From Branchinecta lynchi (Eukaryota; Arthropoda; Branchiopoda; Anostraca; Branchinectidae), in contig JAKZAP010000018.1 in assembly GCA_023053575.1 (NCBI GenBank), positions 5,084,001 through 5,148,000 of the forward strand: a stretch of 64,000 bases of DNA, in the 5' to 3' direction. Every line of letters starts with the position of its first letter. Position 1 is the first letter of the stretch. The translations under genes were made by a program, and so were the position numbers. A model generated the notes under the pieces. It was not told the origin of the DNA. It ran no database searches and worked only from the letters and a program-made list of their open reading frames with translations. Below, in pieces: positions 10,855-20,838 of this stretch.

Positions 10855-11310
10855 AATCTTACAACTGATACTTGAATACACTGAAATGTTTAGACTCATC
10901 TCAGAGGTTTTGCAATTCCCCCCCCCCCCCCACCCACCCGCTCCAGTAATAACATTCATAGTCTGCGCCACTTACACGACAAACCAAATTCGTCAAGACG
11001 CGGAGAATTTGAATTTCAACAAAGGCCTGTATATCCGACATTTGTGGGGTATGTCGACGATGAGAATGATGTTAAGATATGCCTTGCAAGGGAGCCGACA
11101 TTTTTAGTTTAGTTTTCGGCAATGGCTTACATTTATAGTTGGTAAGTATTTCAAGCGTAGAGGGACAAGCACATATAGGTACCAAAAATCCGAAGGAATA
11201 AGTTCATCTGATGAAATCGGCTATCTGTGGATGATGTACAAGCACATTTTAATCGGGTTTTCAAATACGTGTTGTGTAACTAGACTGTTGGGTCTCAGCC
11301 TCTATTCCGT
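10855..11310 (+). repeat. Dispersed repeat family O, copy 1
   Basis: Shares blocks with 54560-55205: GAATACACTGAAAT, a following GACGCGGAGAATTTGAAT and, further on, AGCACATA.AGGT and TAACTAGACTGTTG. A poly-C tract (about 10918-10931) interrupts it. Related tails occur at 29547-29915, 31750-31900 plus 32150-32265, and 35825-36210. No terminal repeats or coding potential identified. Confidence 0.5.
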
Positions 11311-11546
11311 TAAACTTTAAGTATACTAGTGATTTGTAAGTGAATTTCATTGCAGCGTTTTTCAGAGATCCTTTAATGTTGCTAAAAAGAGGAAGAAAGA
11401 GAGAATTTGGAACACTCATGCTATGTTGGCTTCTTGGATAACTGGATTTTCTTTCACAAGCTCACCGCTCAGTGCGAATAAAATCCTCGCGGAGACCCTT
11501 GGCTTATCCCTGGAATCACGCCCCCAAAAATACAAAAAGTACTAAC

Positions 11547-12324
11547 TTTTGACGAGCTGAATACCTCCCACAGGGCGGCAACCACCAGCGTTGTCCACGT
11601 CAGAAAAAATCCACCGAAAACGAAGAAAATAGTCCAAATTCCCTTCGTCGGCGAACTGTGCGTGACAACAGTGCCCCAGGACGCCTTCCTCATCGAACCC
11701 GTCATTGATAGCTTATGACGTAGCTGGCTCAGCCGACCAATTGACGGCCTGTCCCTCTCAGGATCACACACTTTTTCTCCAATCGAATTCATTCTAACTG
11801 GTGGGTTCGGTTTGGCAGCGTCTGGTTGGCTGAAAAACGCCTCGGCCGAAAGGTCTGATTTTAAGGGGTTGACTATACCGTCGGAAGCTTGAGATTCGTA
11901 ATATTTTCGTAAAGTCAACTGTTTAAATAGTTCGTCAGTATGATCATTTGATATGTCTTGTGTGATAGCGAAAGATAAACTACTCGAATGGCTGTTTTGC
12001 CCCTCGCGCATGAGTCCTTCTATGCTCCGCCCACTTCCGTCATTTGAACAAGTTTTTCCAAGCTCAGCAACATGGTCTAAAGGAGGGTACATGTCGCCCA
12101 CATTTGAGTACTTGCGTTCCGTTAAGATCGTTTTAGGTGGTGAGGTGAACGCACCTACAATTATCTTTTTGCACTTTTTTCTTGCGATTCGCAGAATTCG
12201 TAGATATGCACCGAGCATGGTTAGAAGTGGCAGCAGAACGGAAATGGTTAAAATGATACCAGTGTAGAGGTAACTGGACGTCCAGCTTATCCAACAAGTG
12301 TGCATTCCTTCGCGATGATGAAAC
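11547..12324 (-). CDS. Class A GPCR, ECL2-TM5-ICL3-TM6 exon (internal exon)
   Basis: Next exon of the same receptor. The acceptor is TTCTTCTAG, and the first base completes the codon begun in the TM4 exon (AG+G, Arg). The preferred donor is AAA|GTTAGT, phase 0. An alternative donor, GAG|GTATTC, lies 15 bases upstream. The 259 codons give extracellular loop 2 with the disulfide Cys (MHTCW), then TM5 with P5.50 and Y5.58 exactly eight residues apart (LLPLLTMLGAY). A long Ser-rich, Lys/Arg-flanked intracellular loop 3 of about 175 residues follows, then TM6 (FFVFGGFFLTWTT). F6.44 and W6.48 are present, but the usual P6.50 two residues after the Trp is Thr. A long loop 3 is usual in amine receptors; the FLTW context and ALWE after TM6 recall GPR161. 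TM7 and the C-tail must lie at lower coordinates and were not recognised. Continuing past 11547 only gives intron-like sequence with a stop at 11469. Confidence 0.82.
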
Positions 12325-12365
12325 CTAGAAGAAAATAATACTTATATGAAGGATCACCACTGTTA

Positions 12366-13943
12366 GGGGACGTTTTCGATGGATGGCTCTGGTCCCGTCG
12401 AGCTCGACGGACATTTTCGCATGGATGCCGTCGATCTTTTTGTCACTTTCGCGTGTAAGGATCAAGAAGTGAACGGACCATCCAGCTTGACGGACGCCTT
12501 CCGTTCCACACCGCTCCGAGGGCAGCTTTGAGCTGAACGAGGATATTATGTGGACCTTCTAACTCCTATTCTCCCATCCAGCTGAATGGGCATTTTCGCG
12601 TGGACGGAACCCATCTTCCTCATCCGCTCAATACCCGATCGGTTTTCTCATTTTCGCGCGGATGGGATCACCCGTTCATCTCTACAGCCATCTAGGCGAA
12701 AACGTCCCCTTACTGAAAACTTATTCGAAAAGTCTGGTCAGCCTAAAACTCCCAACGTTGGTTTCATGGAGATTCGTGATGTTTCCACGCCTCATCCCAC
12801 CACCGCAACACAAGAGGACACTCGAGGAAGCTGAAGAAACCACCAAGGGTTGCCCACTCTCGATTTAGAGTACAGCATGTGCCCAGTGCCCGGCCGGTAC
12901 CGGCACCGGCTGACACCAGACTACACCAGTTGCCACGTGTTACCACATTAAAATCATGTTTAGAAGCGTCTAAAATTGAATAGCCAAATTTGTAGCGTGC
13001 ACCGCTGACTTCGGTCGGTGCCGGGGAAGGGTGTACAGCAGTTGCCATGGAATGGGCAACCCCTCGGAAACCACTTGCGCTCTTGTGCGAAGAATTGGGC
13101 GAAATGGCACGTGTTCGAGAAAAAGAGCCGCCATATCCGAATCCATGGCCATGGCTATTGGCTAGTTCCCCCCTTTCGCTTTTGGTTGAAGCATTTTCTC
13201 CGTTTCTACGGAGGAATAGCTGCTGTAAACAAAGCCCTTGAAAATACTCAAACAATGGCTAGATTGTTCTTGAGAACCGCCCGAGGCTAAAGTCCGGAAC
13301 TGTTAGGGAAGAAAACAAGATATCAACCGACCTAGAGCTTTAGTCTTAACCTACAACTTCCAGTGAATCCGATTTTGTTTTAACCTTTATTCTGAAACAA
13401 AAATCTGCGTGGGATAAGGTTTTCAGCTGAAAGGATTTAAGTGGTTAAAGTTTAACTGAAGAGACAACTTATTTTCCTATCTTCGGCTAAAACTCGGTTC
13501 ATTTTCCACCGATGTTTCGGTGCTCCGCGCCAAAGTGGAAAGTGACCTTGGGGGACATTTTCGCTCGTGATGGCTATAGAGCTGAATGGCTGACCCCATC
13601 TAAGCGAAAATGATAATGTTGATCGGGAGTTGAACTGGTAAGGAAGATGGGTTCGGTCCAAGCGTAAATGCCTTTTCAGCTGGATGGGAGAATAAGAGTG
13701 GGAAGGTCCACATTTGTTTCTGTCATAATCTGTGCAGACCTTTTTTCTATACACGTTCAGCTCAACGCTGCCCTCGGAGCGGTGTTGAACGGGAGGCGTC
13801 CGTTGAGCTGGATGGCCCGTTCACCTGTCCATCCGTAAACGCGAAAGTGACAAATAGATCGACGGCATCCACGCGAAAATGTCTGTCGAGCTCGACGGGT
13901 GGTCGACCGCGCGGACCACAGCCATCAACGCGAAAACGTCCCC
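12366..13943. mobile_element. Element T: long inverted subterminal arrays, in GPCR intron
   Basis: The outer ends are inverted copies: GGGGACGTTTTCGATGG at the left and the complement of CGCGAAAACGTCCCC at the right. Over about 350-450 bp inward on each side the same short modules repeat in opposite orientation: CATTTTCGC, GTCGAGCTCGACGG, CCGTTCACT/AGTGAACGG, CACCGCTCC. The centre (about 12725-13500) has overlapping frames of up to 163 codons with no recognisable domain, judged non-coding. Modules continue slightly beyond the right end (to about 14010). No clear TSD, so exact borders are uncertain. Confidence 0.6.
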
Positions 13944-14059
13944 ATGGAAAGTTGTATAGCCGGAGCGGTGTTGACAAGTCGAGCGGCGTCAGCTTTGCCA
14001 AAACGCCGATAACTATGTCAAGAAAAAGGGCAAGATAATATCAAACTTCAATATTTTGT

Positions 14060-14370
14060 GTTTCATTCTGGCAGGCATGGTAGGCCAACAGATCTATCTT
14101 CTGTTCCATATAATGCATTTCCTGGCAAATCCAGGCTCCCTCTCTTTGATAGGCTTCTCCCACTTTTGTCTCTTCTTTTTTTTTACCACGGCACGCACAG
14201 CTTTCAAATATTTGCGTCGAAGATCCGCTTCGGAATAGAGAAGTCTGCAGCGAGTCGATAAATACGAACAAGGAAATCCCTTCTTTCACGGGAAAAGTAC
14301 TGCTACTTTGACAAATGGTCTTTCTGAACCATTTTGTCGTCAAAATATCCTTTCTTCTAGTAAGAGCAGT
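14060..14370 (+). repeat. Dispersed repeat P, copy 1
   Basis: Parallels 37440-37760: a pyrimidine-rich TTTGTCTCTTC-type block, then a GC-rich TTTCAAATATTTGCGTCGAAG block, then a block ending in TTTCTTCTAGTAAGAG. Diverged; no terminal repeats or coding content recognised. Confidence 0.35.
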
Positions 14371-14371
14371 G

Positions 14372-14621
14372 TTGCCACTTTTCTCTGACGGAACCTGTGA
14401 GTTTTGACTTTCTGGCGCCTGTGAGACTCTTACGCCTATGAAACTGGGTCATTTCTACCACCTATTAACGGGAAATCTCGCTTTGTCGTCTTCATAATTA
14501 TTTGCTCCAAGCTTTGTGCTTAATTTTTGGTGTTTTGGTAAGGATAAAGTTACCGTTCATTTTGTCGAAGAAGCAAAAATTTGTGATAAATCATAACATT
14601 TTGCGACCAGTTGCAACCCTG
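14372..14621. mobile_element. Possible hAT-type MITE (CAGTGTTGCCAC ends)
   Basis: Starts CAGTGTTGCCACTT and ends AGTTGCAACCCTG, resembling the CAGGGTTGCCA ends of the elements at 7929 and 27878. The flanking octamers (AGTAAGAG, ATTTCAGC) do not match, so the call is tentative. Confidence 0.35.
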
Positions 14622-14819
14622 ATTTCAGCTAATTTATCCCTATCTAAAGTCCGCCGTCAGATGACACCAGCTTCGCAACAAATGTAAAAGATGTCTGTAG
14701 GCTAAAGACGTTATTGAAAGAGACAGAAGTGCCTGGGTCAGAACAGTAGTCGTTTTCAGAGGTCTAAATAGGCTAGGGTTATCACTTCACTAAAAACTAT
14801 CCGTACCAAAGTAGCAAAA

Positions 14820-15075
14820 AAGCACTACCGAAGAAGATTAAAAAAAATGCTGTTCGAAAAAGTTATAATAATTAACACACCTCTATCTCGGTTGGCATCC
14901 GAATAGCTTTGACGGCCAGTTGAGAGTATCAGCCTCCCTGCAGTCGGTAGACATTTTGCATAACCTATCTTGCCTTCGGCTCGGACAGGTTATTTTAAAT
15001 GGCCATCTCGATTTTATTTTCCGATATCAACCTCGTTGTCGGAAGTTAGCTGTTAATATCTTTCAAATGCGCATC
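14820..15075 (-). repeat. Family M fragment, inverted
   Basis: The complement of the M block around 1120-1270: ACCTCTATCTCGGTT, TTTAAATGGCCATCTCGAT, CCGATATCAACCT and GTTAATATCTTTC recur in reverse order. No boundary features. Confidence 0.45.
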
Positions 15076-15140
15076 CTTCTTTAAACTTTACGAAGCTTCT
15101 GACATTGCAGCGTTTACCACTGATTATACAGAATTATTGG

Positions 15141-15438
15141 GCGTGTTCCACCCTACTATCAGTACATAACTATTAGTTACTTTTTTCGTTCCACCTCGTT
15201 AACGGGTTTCGTCCCGTCACACTGACCGATTCAGCCGTCTCGAAATAGTAACTATTTGTTTACCACGCTCGGGAGCGTAGTGAGTGTGGTAACTACCAAT
15301 CTCTTTGACGTGATTGATCGGATTAGCCCGTGGCATGATTTTTTGCTGAAAATATAAAAATATATTCCAGCCTCAATGACAAGAAGTCAGAATCCGTGAC
15401 GTCATGCGTAGTAAGTATGGTAAGTAGGCTGGAACACG
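15141..15438 (+). mobile_element. Family E MITE with CRE palindrome, copy E1
   Basis: About 298 bp, ends GCGTGTTCCACCCTACT and AGTAGGCTGGAACACG. The internal order matches E3 (60455-60759), including GTGACGTCATGCGTAGTAA, which contains the perfect 8-bp palindrome TGACGTCA. Lies in the GPCR intron. No ORF. Confidence 0.75.
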
Positions 15439-15460
15439 GTCATTTTAGACTCAGTGTAGT

Positions 15461-16628
15461 GAGCGTGTTCCACCCTACTTACCTTAGTTACTACGCATGA
15501 CGTCACGGATCCTGGCTTCTTAGCGTCGAGGCTGGAACATATTATTCTATTTTCAGCAAAATATCTTGCCACGGGCTAATTGGACCGATCACGTCAAAGA
15601 GATTCTAAGTTACCACGGCTTACCGACGAAACGTCCCCAAGGCAAAACATTCCCAGCGAAACGTCCCCGTGGCAAAACGTTCCCGCGGCAAGATTGACCA
15701 AAAGTCCCCACGACAAAACGACCCCATAAAAAAACATCCCCAAGATTTTTAAGTCCGCCTTGGTCTTCAGTCGCATGCCAGAGTTGAAACACTTCAGAGT
15801 TTGCATTAGAGACGTAAGAACATTCTTTACAGGCAGCAAAGGGTGGACATGGGACCAGTTGCTTCAGATTTGCTGCACCGTTTCCCTTCAAAATATATGG
15901 TTTATTAACTGATCAGTAGTAGGTTAGTTTTATTTCGTTTAAAGTAACAGGCTTAACCAGTATTTTTATTTTCAAGTTCCTCGAAGAATCTGTTCTGATT
16001 AGAATACTCAAACAAGGAGAATGCAAAAATCAGCGTGGTGCCGTTATGGTGGATATTTTTGAGTGAACCTTCTTTTGCTAGAGATAATATTTAAGTTGTA
16101 CATCTAGGCATTTAATCTTTCATTTTAATGCTCAGGTCTTAAAGTAGTCCGCTCTAAAAGGATGCCGGGTCTGATTTAAATAATTAAATCTGCCCCCCCC
16201 CCCCAAAAAAAAATAAATAAATAAAAATATTATCATAGTTTGGTTCTTGGTTTATTTTAGCCGGGGACGTTTCGCCATGGGGACATTTTGCATGGGGACG
16301 TTTCAAGTGGTGACGTTTAGCCACGGGGACGTTCTGTCATGGGAACGTTCCGCCACGGGGACGTTTTGTCATGGGAGCGTTTTGCCATGGGGCGTTTTGT
16401 CATGGAGGTGTTTCGCTTGGGACGTTTCGCCAGCGGATGTCTCGATTGCGGACATTTCGCCGACAACCCGCTACCAAGCTTACCTGCACTCCCGACCGTG
16501 GTAAGAAAACAGTTACTATTAGTTAGTTATTATTTCGAGAAGGCTGGAACAGTCAGCGTAGTAACTTTTCACGAGGCTGGGACAAATATATATCTAATAG
16601 TTACCTTTGTTAGTAGGGCGAAACACGC
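15461..16628 (-). mobile_element. Family E MITE copy E2, split by insertion S
   Basis: The opposite orientation to E1, starting 22 bp after it ends. Left half 15461-15624 with GCATGACGTCACGG, right half 16477-16628 ending GCGAAACACGC. The halves rejoin at the position expected from E1 and E3 if the 852-bp element S is removed. Confidence 0.75.
15625..16476. mobile_element. Element S: inverted arrays of a 16-17 bp motif, inserted in E2
   Basis: Flanked by GGCTTACC (15617-15624) and AGCTTACC (16477-16484), an apparent 8-bp TSD with one mismatch. The left 110 bp hold about eight degenerate copies of a motif like GGCAAAACGTCCCC. The right 210 bp hold about twelve copies of its complement, GGGGACGTTTTGCC. 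The centre is AT-rich with no coding frame. The His/Gly/Phe-rich frames across the arrays are a by-product of the repeat. Likely a non-autonomous DNA transposon with transposase-binding subterminal repeats. Confidence 0.65.
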
Positions 16629-17854
16629 ACTGTAAGTTCTTGTGACCTACTTCACACACTAGCGAATGTAGTAGCATCCCCCTGCAACCAAAGATCCACT
16701 CTACCTTTCATTTAAGTTTCCATTTCTTTATTTAATACTAAAAACCCAATAATGAAGATGATACATTAAAATAACAAGGAAAACAGATGTACAAGAAATA
16801 TTGCGGCACGAGAAGCTAAGCTTGTGACCGGCTGAAACACAGCTCTTACTAGAAATGTTCTTTTCACGATGAAATGGATCAGAAATATCGGTTTTCGGAA
16901 AAATCATTACTTGCGGAGTGAAATTGGCGATTTTTCTGTTAGCGCTTGTCGACTCAATTCAGCTTCCCCACTCTGCGACGCGGCGGCTGGACACAAAATA
17001 TTCGAAAAGTGAACGCGCCATGGTTAAAATGTGGGAAAACAAGCAAAAGAAAAAAGTCCAAAACAGAAGGTAGACCTAATGGCCTACCGTGTCTTCCAAC
17101 AGGAAAAACAATAACAAGTTTTTATGTGTGAAAGAGTTGTCGACGAACCCAAAGTTTGCGTTATGTGACGCAAAATTCGGCACGGACGAAAAAGCAACAA
17201 AACGTTGTAGGCTCAAAACAAAACAATGGTGAAAGGCGGGCATTTCAAAGCTAATAACCGAGAGCTTCAGAAGGTATATCAGAAAGGGCGGAATAAGTAA
17301 GAGGGGTCCTTTAATCTCTACGATAACATTCCAACTCACGCTTTCATCAGCGCATAGTCAATGAACCACTAAGCGAAATTTTTACCTGAACAACGGAAAA
17401 TAAAGAACAAAAAAAGAATCTTACTTTAAATAAGGAACAAATAAAACCATATTACTTTCTTCTTCTTTCTCTCCTTTTTTCAGGTTATTTTCTTTCGTTA
17501 ATGTTTTAGGGCCTTATAGGTTTCCCTTTATCTTATGCGGGTCGATTTTTACAGCGATTCCTTCAATTTTGATCGTAACAGAATCAGAAAAGGCCATTAG
17601 TATCCCTGGAGACCATGTCGAATCAGAAAATCAGGGGCCAATCGAACTGCTCAGTCTAGCGGATAAGCGGATTTATTTTTCTCCGAGTATTTTTCGTGTA
17701 GCACACTGGCGAAAAGGTATTGGTAACGGCTAAAAGGAAGAGCGGACCTTACTTTCGTACCATTTACGGTAGTGCCACTGAAAGGGTCGTTCGTTTAACG
17801 TGTGAGTGCATGGAGAAGAAAGGTATAAAGAGACTATGTCCTCAGTGAAGTATG

Positions 17855-18199
17855 CACTGTCAGAAGTTTAATAACAGATAACACGAGGATGCGCGGTTTC
17901 AACAAATAATGCGTAACATATAACACTTCAGATGTTATCTGTCGTGTTTGAAAACGTTATGCATAACAAGCTTTGTTAGGAAGAGCCCAAAAAAGCATCT
18001 ATTGACTTTATTCCTTATCGTCAAGATGTCGGAAAACTTAGAAGATACTTTTTGGCGGTTTTTCGATTCTTCCTGATGGTAACGCTTATTACGCATAACA
18101 TTTTAAAACACAACAAATAACATCCAAGTGTTATCTGTTACATATTATCTGTTGAAACCGTGCACCCTTGTGTTATCTGTTATGAAACTTCTGACAGTG
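17855..18199. mobile_element. Family C foldback MITE, copy C1
   Basis: Bounded by CACTGTCAGAAGTTT and its complement AAACTTCTGACAGTG. The inverted repeat runs on through AACAGATAACAC, GATGCGCGGTTTCAACA and GTTATGCATAAC, so most of the 345 bp can fold into one hairpin. Other copies: 19159-19514, 63311-63616 and a stub at 29398. No ORF. Lies in the GPCR intron. Confidence 0.8.
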
Positions 18200-18412
18200 T
18201 GGTTGCTGAATATGATGCAAGATGAATGATTTGTGATTGTAAAAATTTCGGCCGTTTCTTCAGGTTTACAATGGAGCACAGAATAAGATTAAGTTCTTCT
18301 GATCGATCGTTTTATCAGGTTTCAAATATAACATTTTATACAGTAGGTTAATGGTAAATTTATTCACTTACAGTTTTAAAGATTGGTCGGTTAAAGTAAA
18401 GTTTGTCCCGAA

Positions 18413-18498
18413 AGAAATAGAAAACGGTGATTTTCGGTTTTTTTTTTGGAGGCCTTGAAAAAAACCCCGAAAATCACGGTTTTCTATTTCTTTCGTAA
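18413..18498. repeat. Strong hairpin
   Basis: Arms GAAAGAAATAGAAAACGGTG... and its complement ...CGGTTTTCTATTTCTTTCG, about 33 bp each, enclose a short T-rich/AAGG loop. Near-perfect, so it formed recently or is maintained. It lies between two diverged direct copies of TTTAAAGATTG (18353 and 18568 regions). Confidence 0.65.
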
Positions 18499-19158
18499 TG
18501 AATGGTCAGCTTGGCTTCAAACCTTATAAAGTTTGTCCAACTAACAGTTTTGTGAAATCTATTAATGGTAATGAAATTATTCATTTGATAGTTTTAAAGA
18601 TTGATTGGGTAAAGTAAATTCTGTTAGAAAGCAAATTTTGTTAGTTAGGTAACTTAAAACTGATGCCGCCGAAGCAGAAGGAGACGTCGTTTTAGGCTGG
18701 TGTCAAATCTATAGTCTAAAGCGGAAAAAATTGCTACGCGGGTATGTATGGTCTTACGGTCGAATATGAATTATTATTTGCCACGGCCCAAGGATTCTTT
18801 GTGAAGTAGATTCATTCACTCGTTCGTTCTACTTCAAGGATGTGCCGATCTGAGAATGGTAGTGGTGAGAATCCGTTTCTCTTTCTCTTATCTGAGGAGG
18901 CCTTGCTGATTGGGAATAAAAAGTAAAAAGAGCTAATGTCGCCCAGAAGCCCACACGTAGAACAGGAAAATCAGTAACCAACCAAAATACTCAGTCTATC
19001 AAGCAAGTAAAGCAAACTTCCGCTTAAAAGGTTCGTATAGCACAGGTGCCGATCTTGCTTCTTCCTCGGCCAGGAGTGCGATACGTGGTTGGGGGCAAAC
19101 CATCTGGCAGTTCCCGTTTACCGTGGTACCAGTTTTACCACTGGGTCGTCTGCGGCTA

Positions 19159-19514
19159 CACTGTCAGAAGTTTCACAAGAAATAGCACAAGGATGCGCGG
19201 TTTCAACAGATAATGTGTAACAGATAACACTTGGGATGTTATCTGTTGTGTTTGAAAACGTTATGCATGAAATTTTATGGAAGAGCAAACAAAAAAAATG
19301 CCAAAAAGGCATCTACTGACTTTATTCTTTATTCGCATGATGTCGGAAAACTCAGCAGATGCTTTTTGTCGGTTTTTTGGCTCTTCCTGATGGTAACGCT
19401 TATTATGCATAACATTTTGAAACACAACAGACAGCATCCGAAGTGTTGTCTGTTACGCATTATCTGTTGAAACCGCGCATCCTTGTGTTATCTGTTATGA
19501 AACTTCTGACAGTG
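19159..19514. mobile_element. Family C foldback MITE, copy C2
   Basis: 356 bp, same ends as C1 (CACTGTCAGAAGTTTC and AAACTTCTGACAGTG) and the same long internal inverted repeat. Inserted in a stretch that on the minus strand carries a tRNA B-box-like GAGTTCAAATCC at about 19574-19585. Confidence 0.8.
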
Positions 19515-19999
19515 ATAGTCGTAACTCGTACACGACTAGATCACCGGCTCCGAAGACTGTCGAGCGCCTCGGCGAGGATTTGAACTCGGGCCGACGCTTG
19601 CTTTGGTTTTCAAATTTCCTTGGTAAGTCAAACCGATCACTTGAACTCCCCATTTTTCATTCTGCTTTGCCCAACGGTCCCCAACTTATGTGGCCATTAA
19701 GTTTTGGAATTATCTTGCATTCTATTGTGGCATCTGAAAAACTTTTCCACTTTTCTGTTTTTCCGCAGAACAATTTTCCAAAAACTTTCCGCTTAACGGT
19801 TCATGACTCTACGCTGCCTATTTGCGTAATCTGGAACGTTATCCCGATGAAGATGAAGAAATTTCTAATTATTCACTGACGATTCATTCTGGGCATAGAA
19901 GGAGTACAAGAATCCTGGCGTCGCCGACTGTATTCAGGGGGCGAAAAAACGCCACTTGCAAGGAGCAACCTGGGAAGACATTTTTTTGTTACAGACATT
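19515..19999. other. Unassigned, with an isolated B-box-like sequence
   Basis: On the minus strand GAGTTCAAATCCTCGCC resembles a pol III B box, but no A box lies at the right distance. A tRNA-derived SINE remnant is possible. The frames at 19580-19879 and 19822-20013 carry no recognisable domain. Confidence 0.25.
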
Positions 20000-20710
20000 T
20001 TTTTTTAATTTAAAAAAAAAATCTATAAATTAAACAAACAATTTACCATTAACGGCCACTTTAAGACAAAAGAATCCTGATTGTGGCCGCAATTCTAACC
20101 ACCATGAATCCGCTATATCATTCTTTCATTACCCCAAGGGGGGCGGGTACAAAAAAAAATTAATAACATTAAATAAATACCCTTTCCTCTTATCACACTT
20201 CTTTCCTATTCAAAGAATGGGATTTAACCATTCTCTTGAGTGATGCCAGACTTAAAGCCGCTCTGACCGATTCTGGAAGGTCATTCCAGACACTCACACC
20301 TATGTTCCTGAGAACAAATCCTGCTCTTGTTGTATTTCTTCTCTGGTGAGCTAAATCCTCTGAATGTCGGGTAAAATAAGGGTGATAAAACGAGTTAGAG
20401 TTAAAAAAAATCATAAAAGTACTCAGGGCTTACCTTATTTACACTTTGAAAAACAAAAATCGCTAGCTGGTAAACACGAAGCTCACGTACGTTCAAAATC
20501 CCATTCTTTATAAAACACTCCGCAGTATTCTGACAATTTTGAAATTCTCCGATGAGACGCAGCGCTTTGTTTTGTATTATATGGGTTCTTTTATAATTCA
20601 CCAAGAAATTACTTGCCCAAACAGAACAACCGTACGTGATGCAAGGATGCACGATAGCACTATGTAACAGTTTGACAACTGTGACCGGGAACAAAAGTGA
20701 ACTTCTATTC
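20000..20710 (-). pseudogene. Non-LTR (CR1/Jockey-like) reverse-transcriptase C-terminus, in GPCR intron
   Basis: Two overlapping frames on the minus strand give the C-terminal part of a non-LTR ORF2. The first (20401-20694) has VVKLLHSAIVHPCITYGCSV, then W-A-S-N and HIIQNKALRLIGEFQN, the post-catalytic thumb region. A frame change leads to 20193-20414 with HPYFTRHSEDLAHQRRN and a VWNDLPESVRAALSLASLK block. The [IV]-W-N-x-L-P and L-K blocks are those of CR1/Jockey/L2 C-termini. The catalytic domain is absent and the copy is inactive. The 3' UTR to about 20000 is A-rich at its end. Confidence 0.7.
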
Positions 20711-20838
20711 AGTTTTGTAAGTTTATGATACGTGGAGGAAATTTACAGATATAACGAACTACTGAGAGCCCCGAGGCCCTCTTTAACAAGCTTTCCATAC
20801 GACGCTTATATACACGTTTTACACTTAGAATTATTTAC

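Larger units (their letters stand above)
12325..20838 (-). other. GPCR intron (phase 2) loaded with mobile elements
   Basis: The interval between the TM4 exon donor and the TM5-6 exon acceptor is 8514 bp with GT-AG ends. The two exon reading phases agree (2/2), the main reason for joining them. It contains elements T, E1, E2/S, C1, C2, a hairpin at 18413 and a non-LTR fragment, all listed separately. Between them, 13944-14060, 14622-14820, 16629-17850 and 18500-19158 show nothing I recognise beyond AT-rich unique sequence and a weak direct repeat (18353-18413 against 18568-18630). Confidence 0.75.

Noticed and set aside
1..11546. Search for the TM7/C-tail exon of the receptor on the minus strand
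   Set aside because: No convincing NPxxY-type helix followed by a basic helix 8 was found by eye; it may be absent, diverged or missed.
12764..13255. 163-codon minus-strand frame in the centre of element T
   Set aside because: Overlaps other open frames on both strands, has no recognisable domain and sits within a transposon.
15594..16635. Several frames with repeating Met-Gly-Thr-Phe/Gly-Asp-Val peptides
   Set aside because: They are translations of the 16-17 bp arrays of element S in different frames and orientations.
19570..19620. Possible tRNA on the minus strand
   Set aside because: Only a B-box-like stretch; no A box or cloverleaf.
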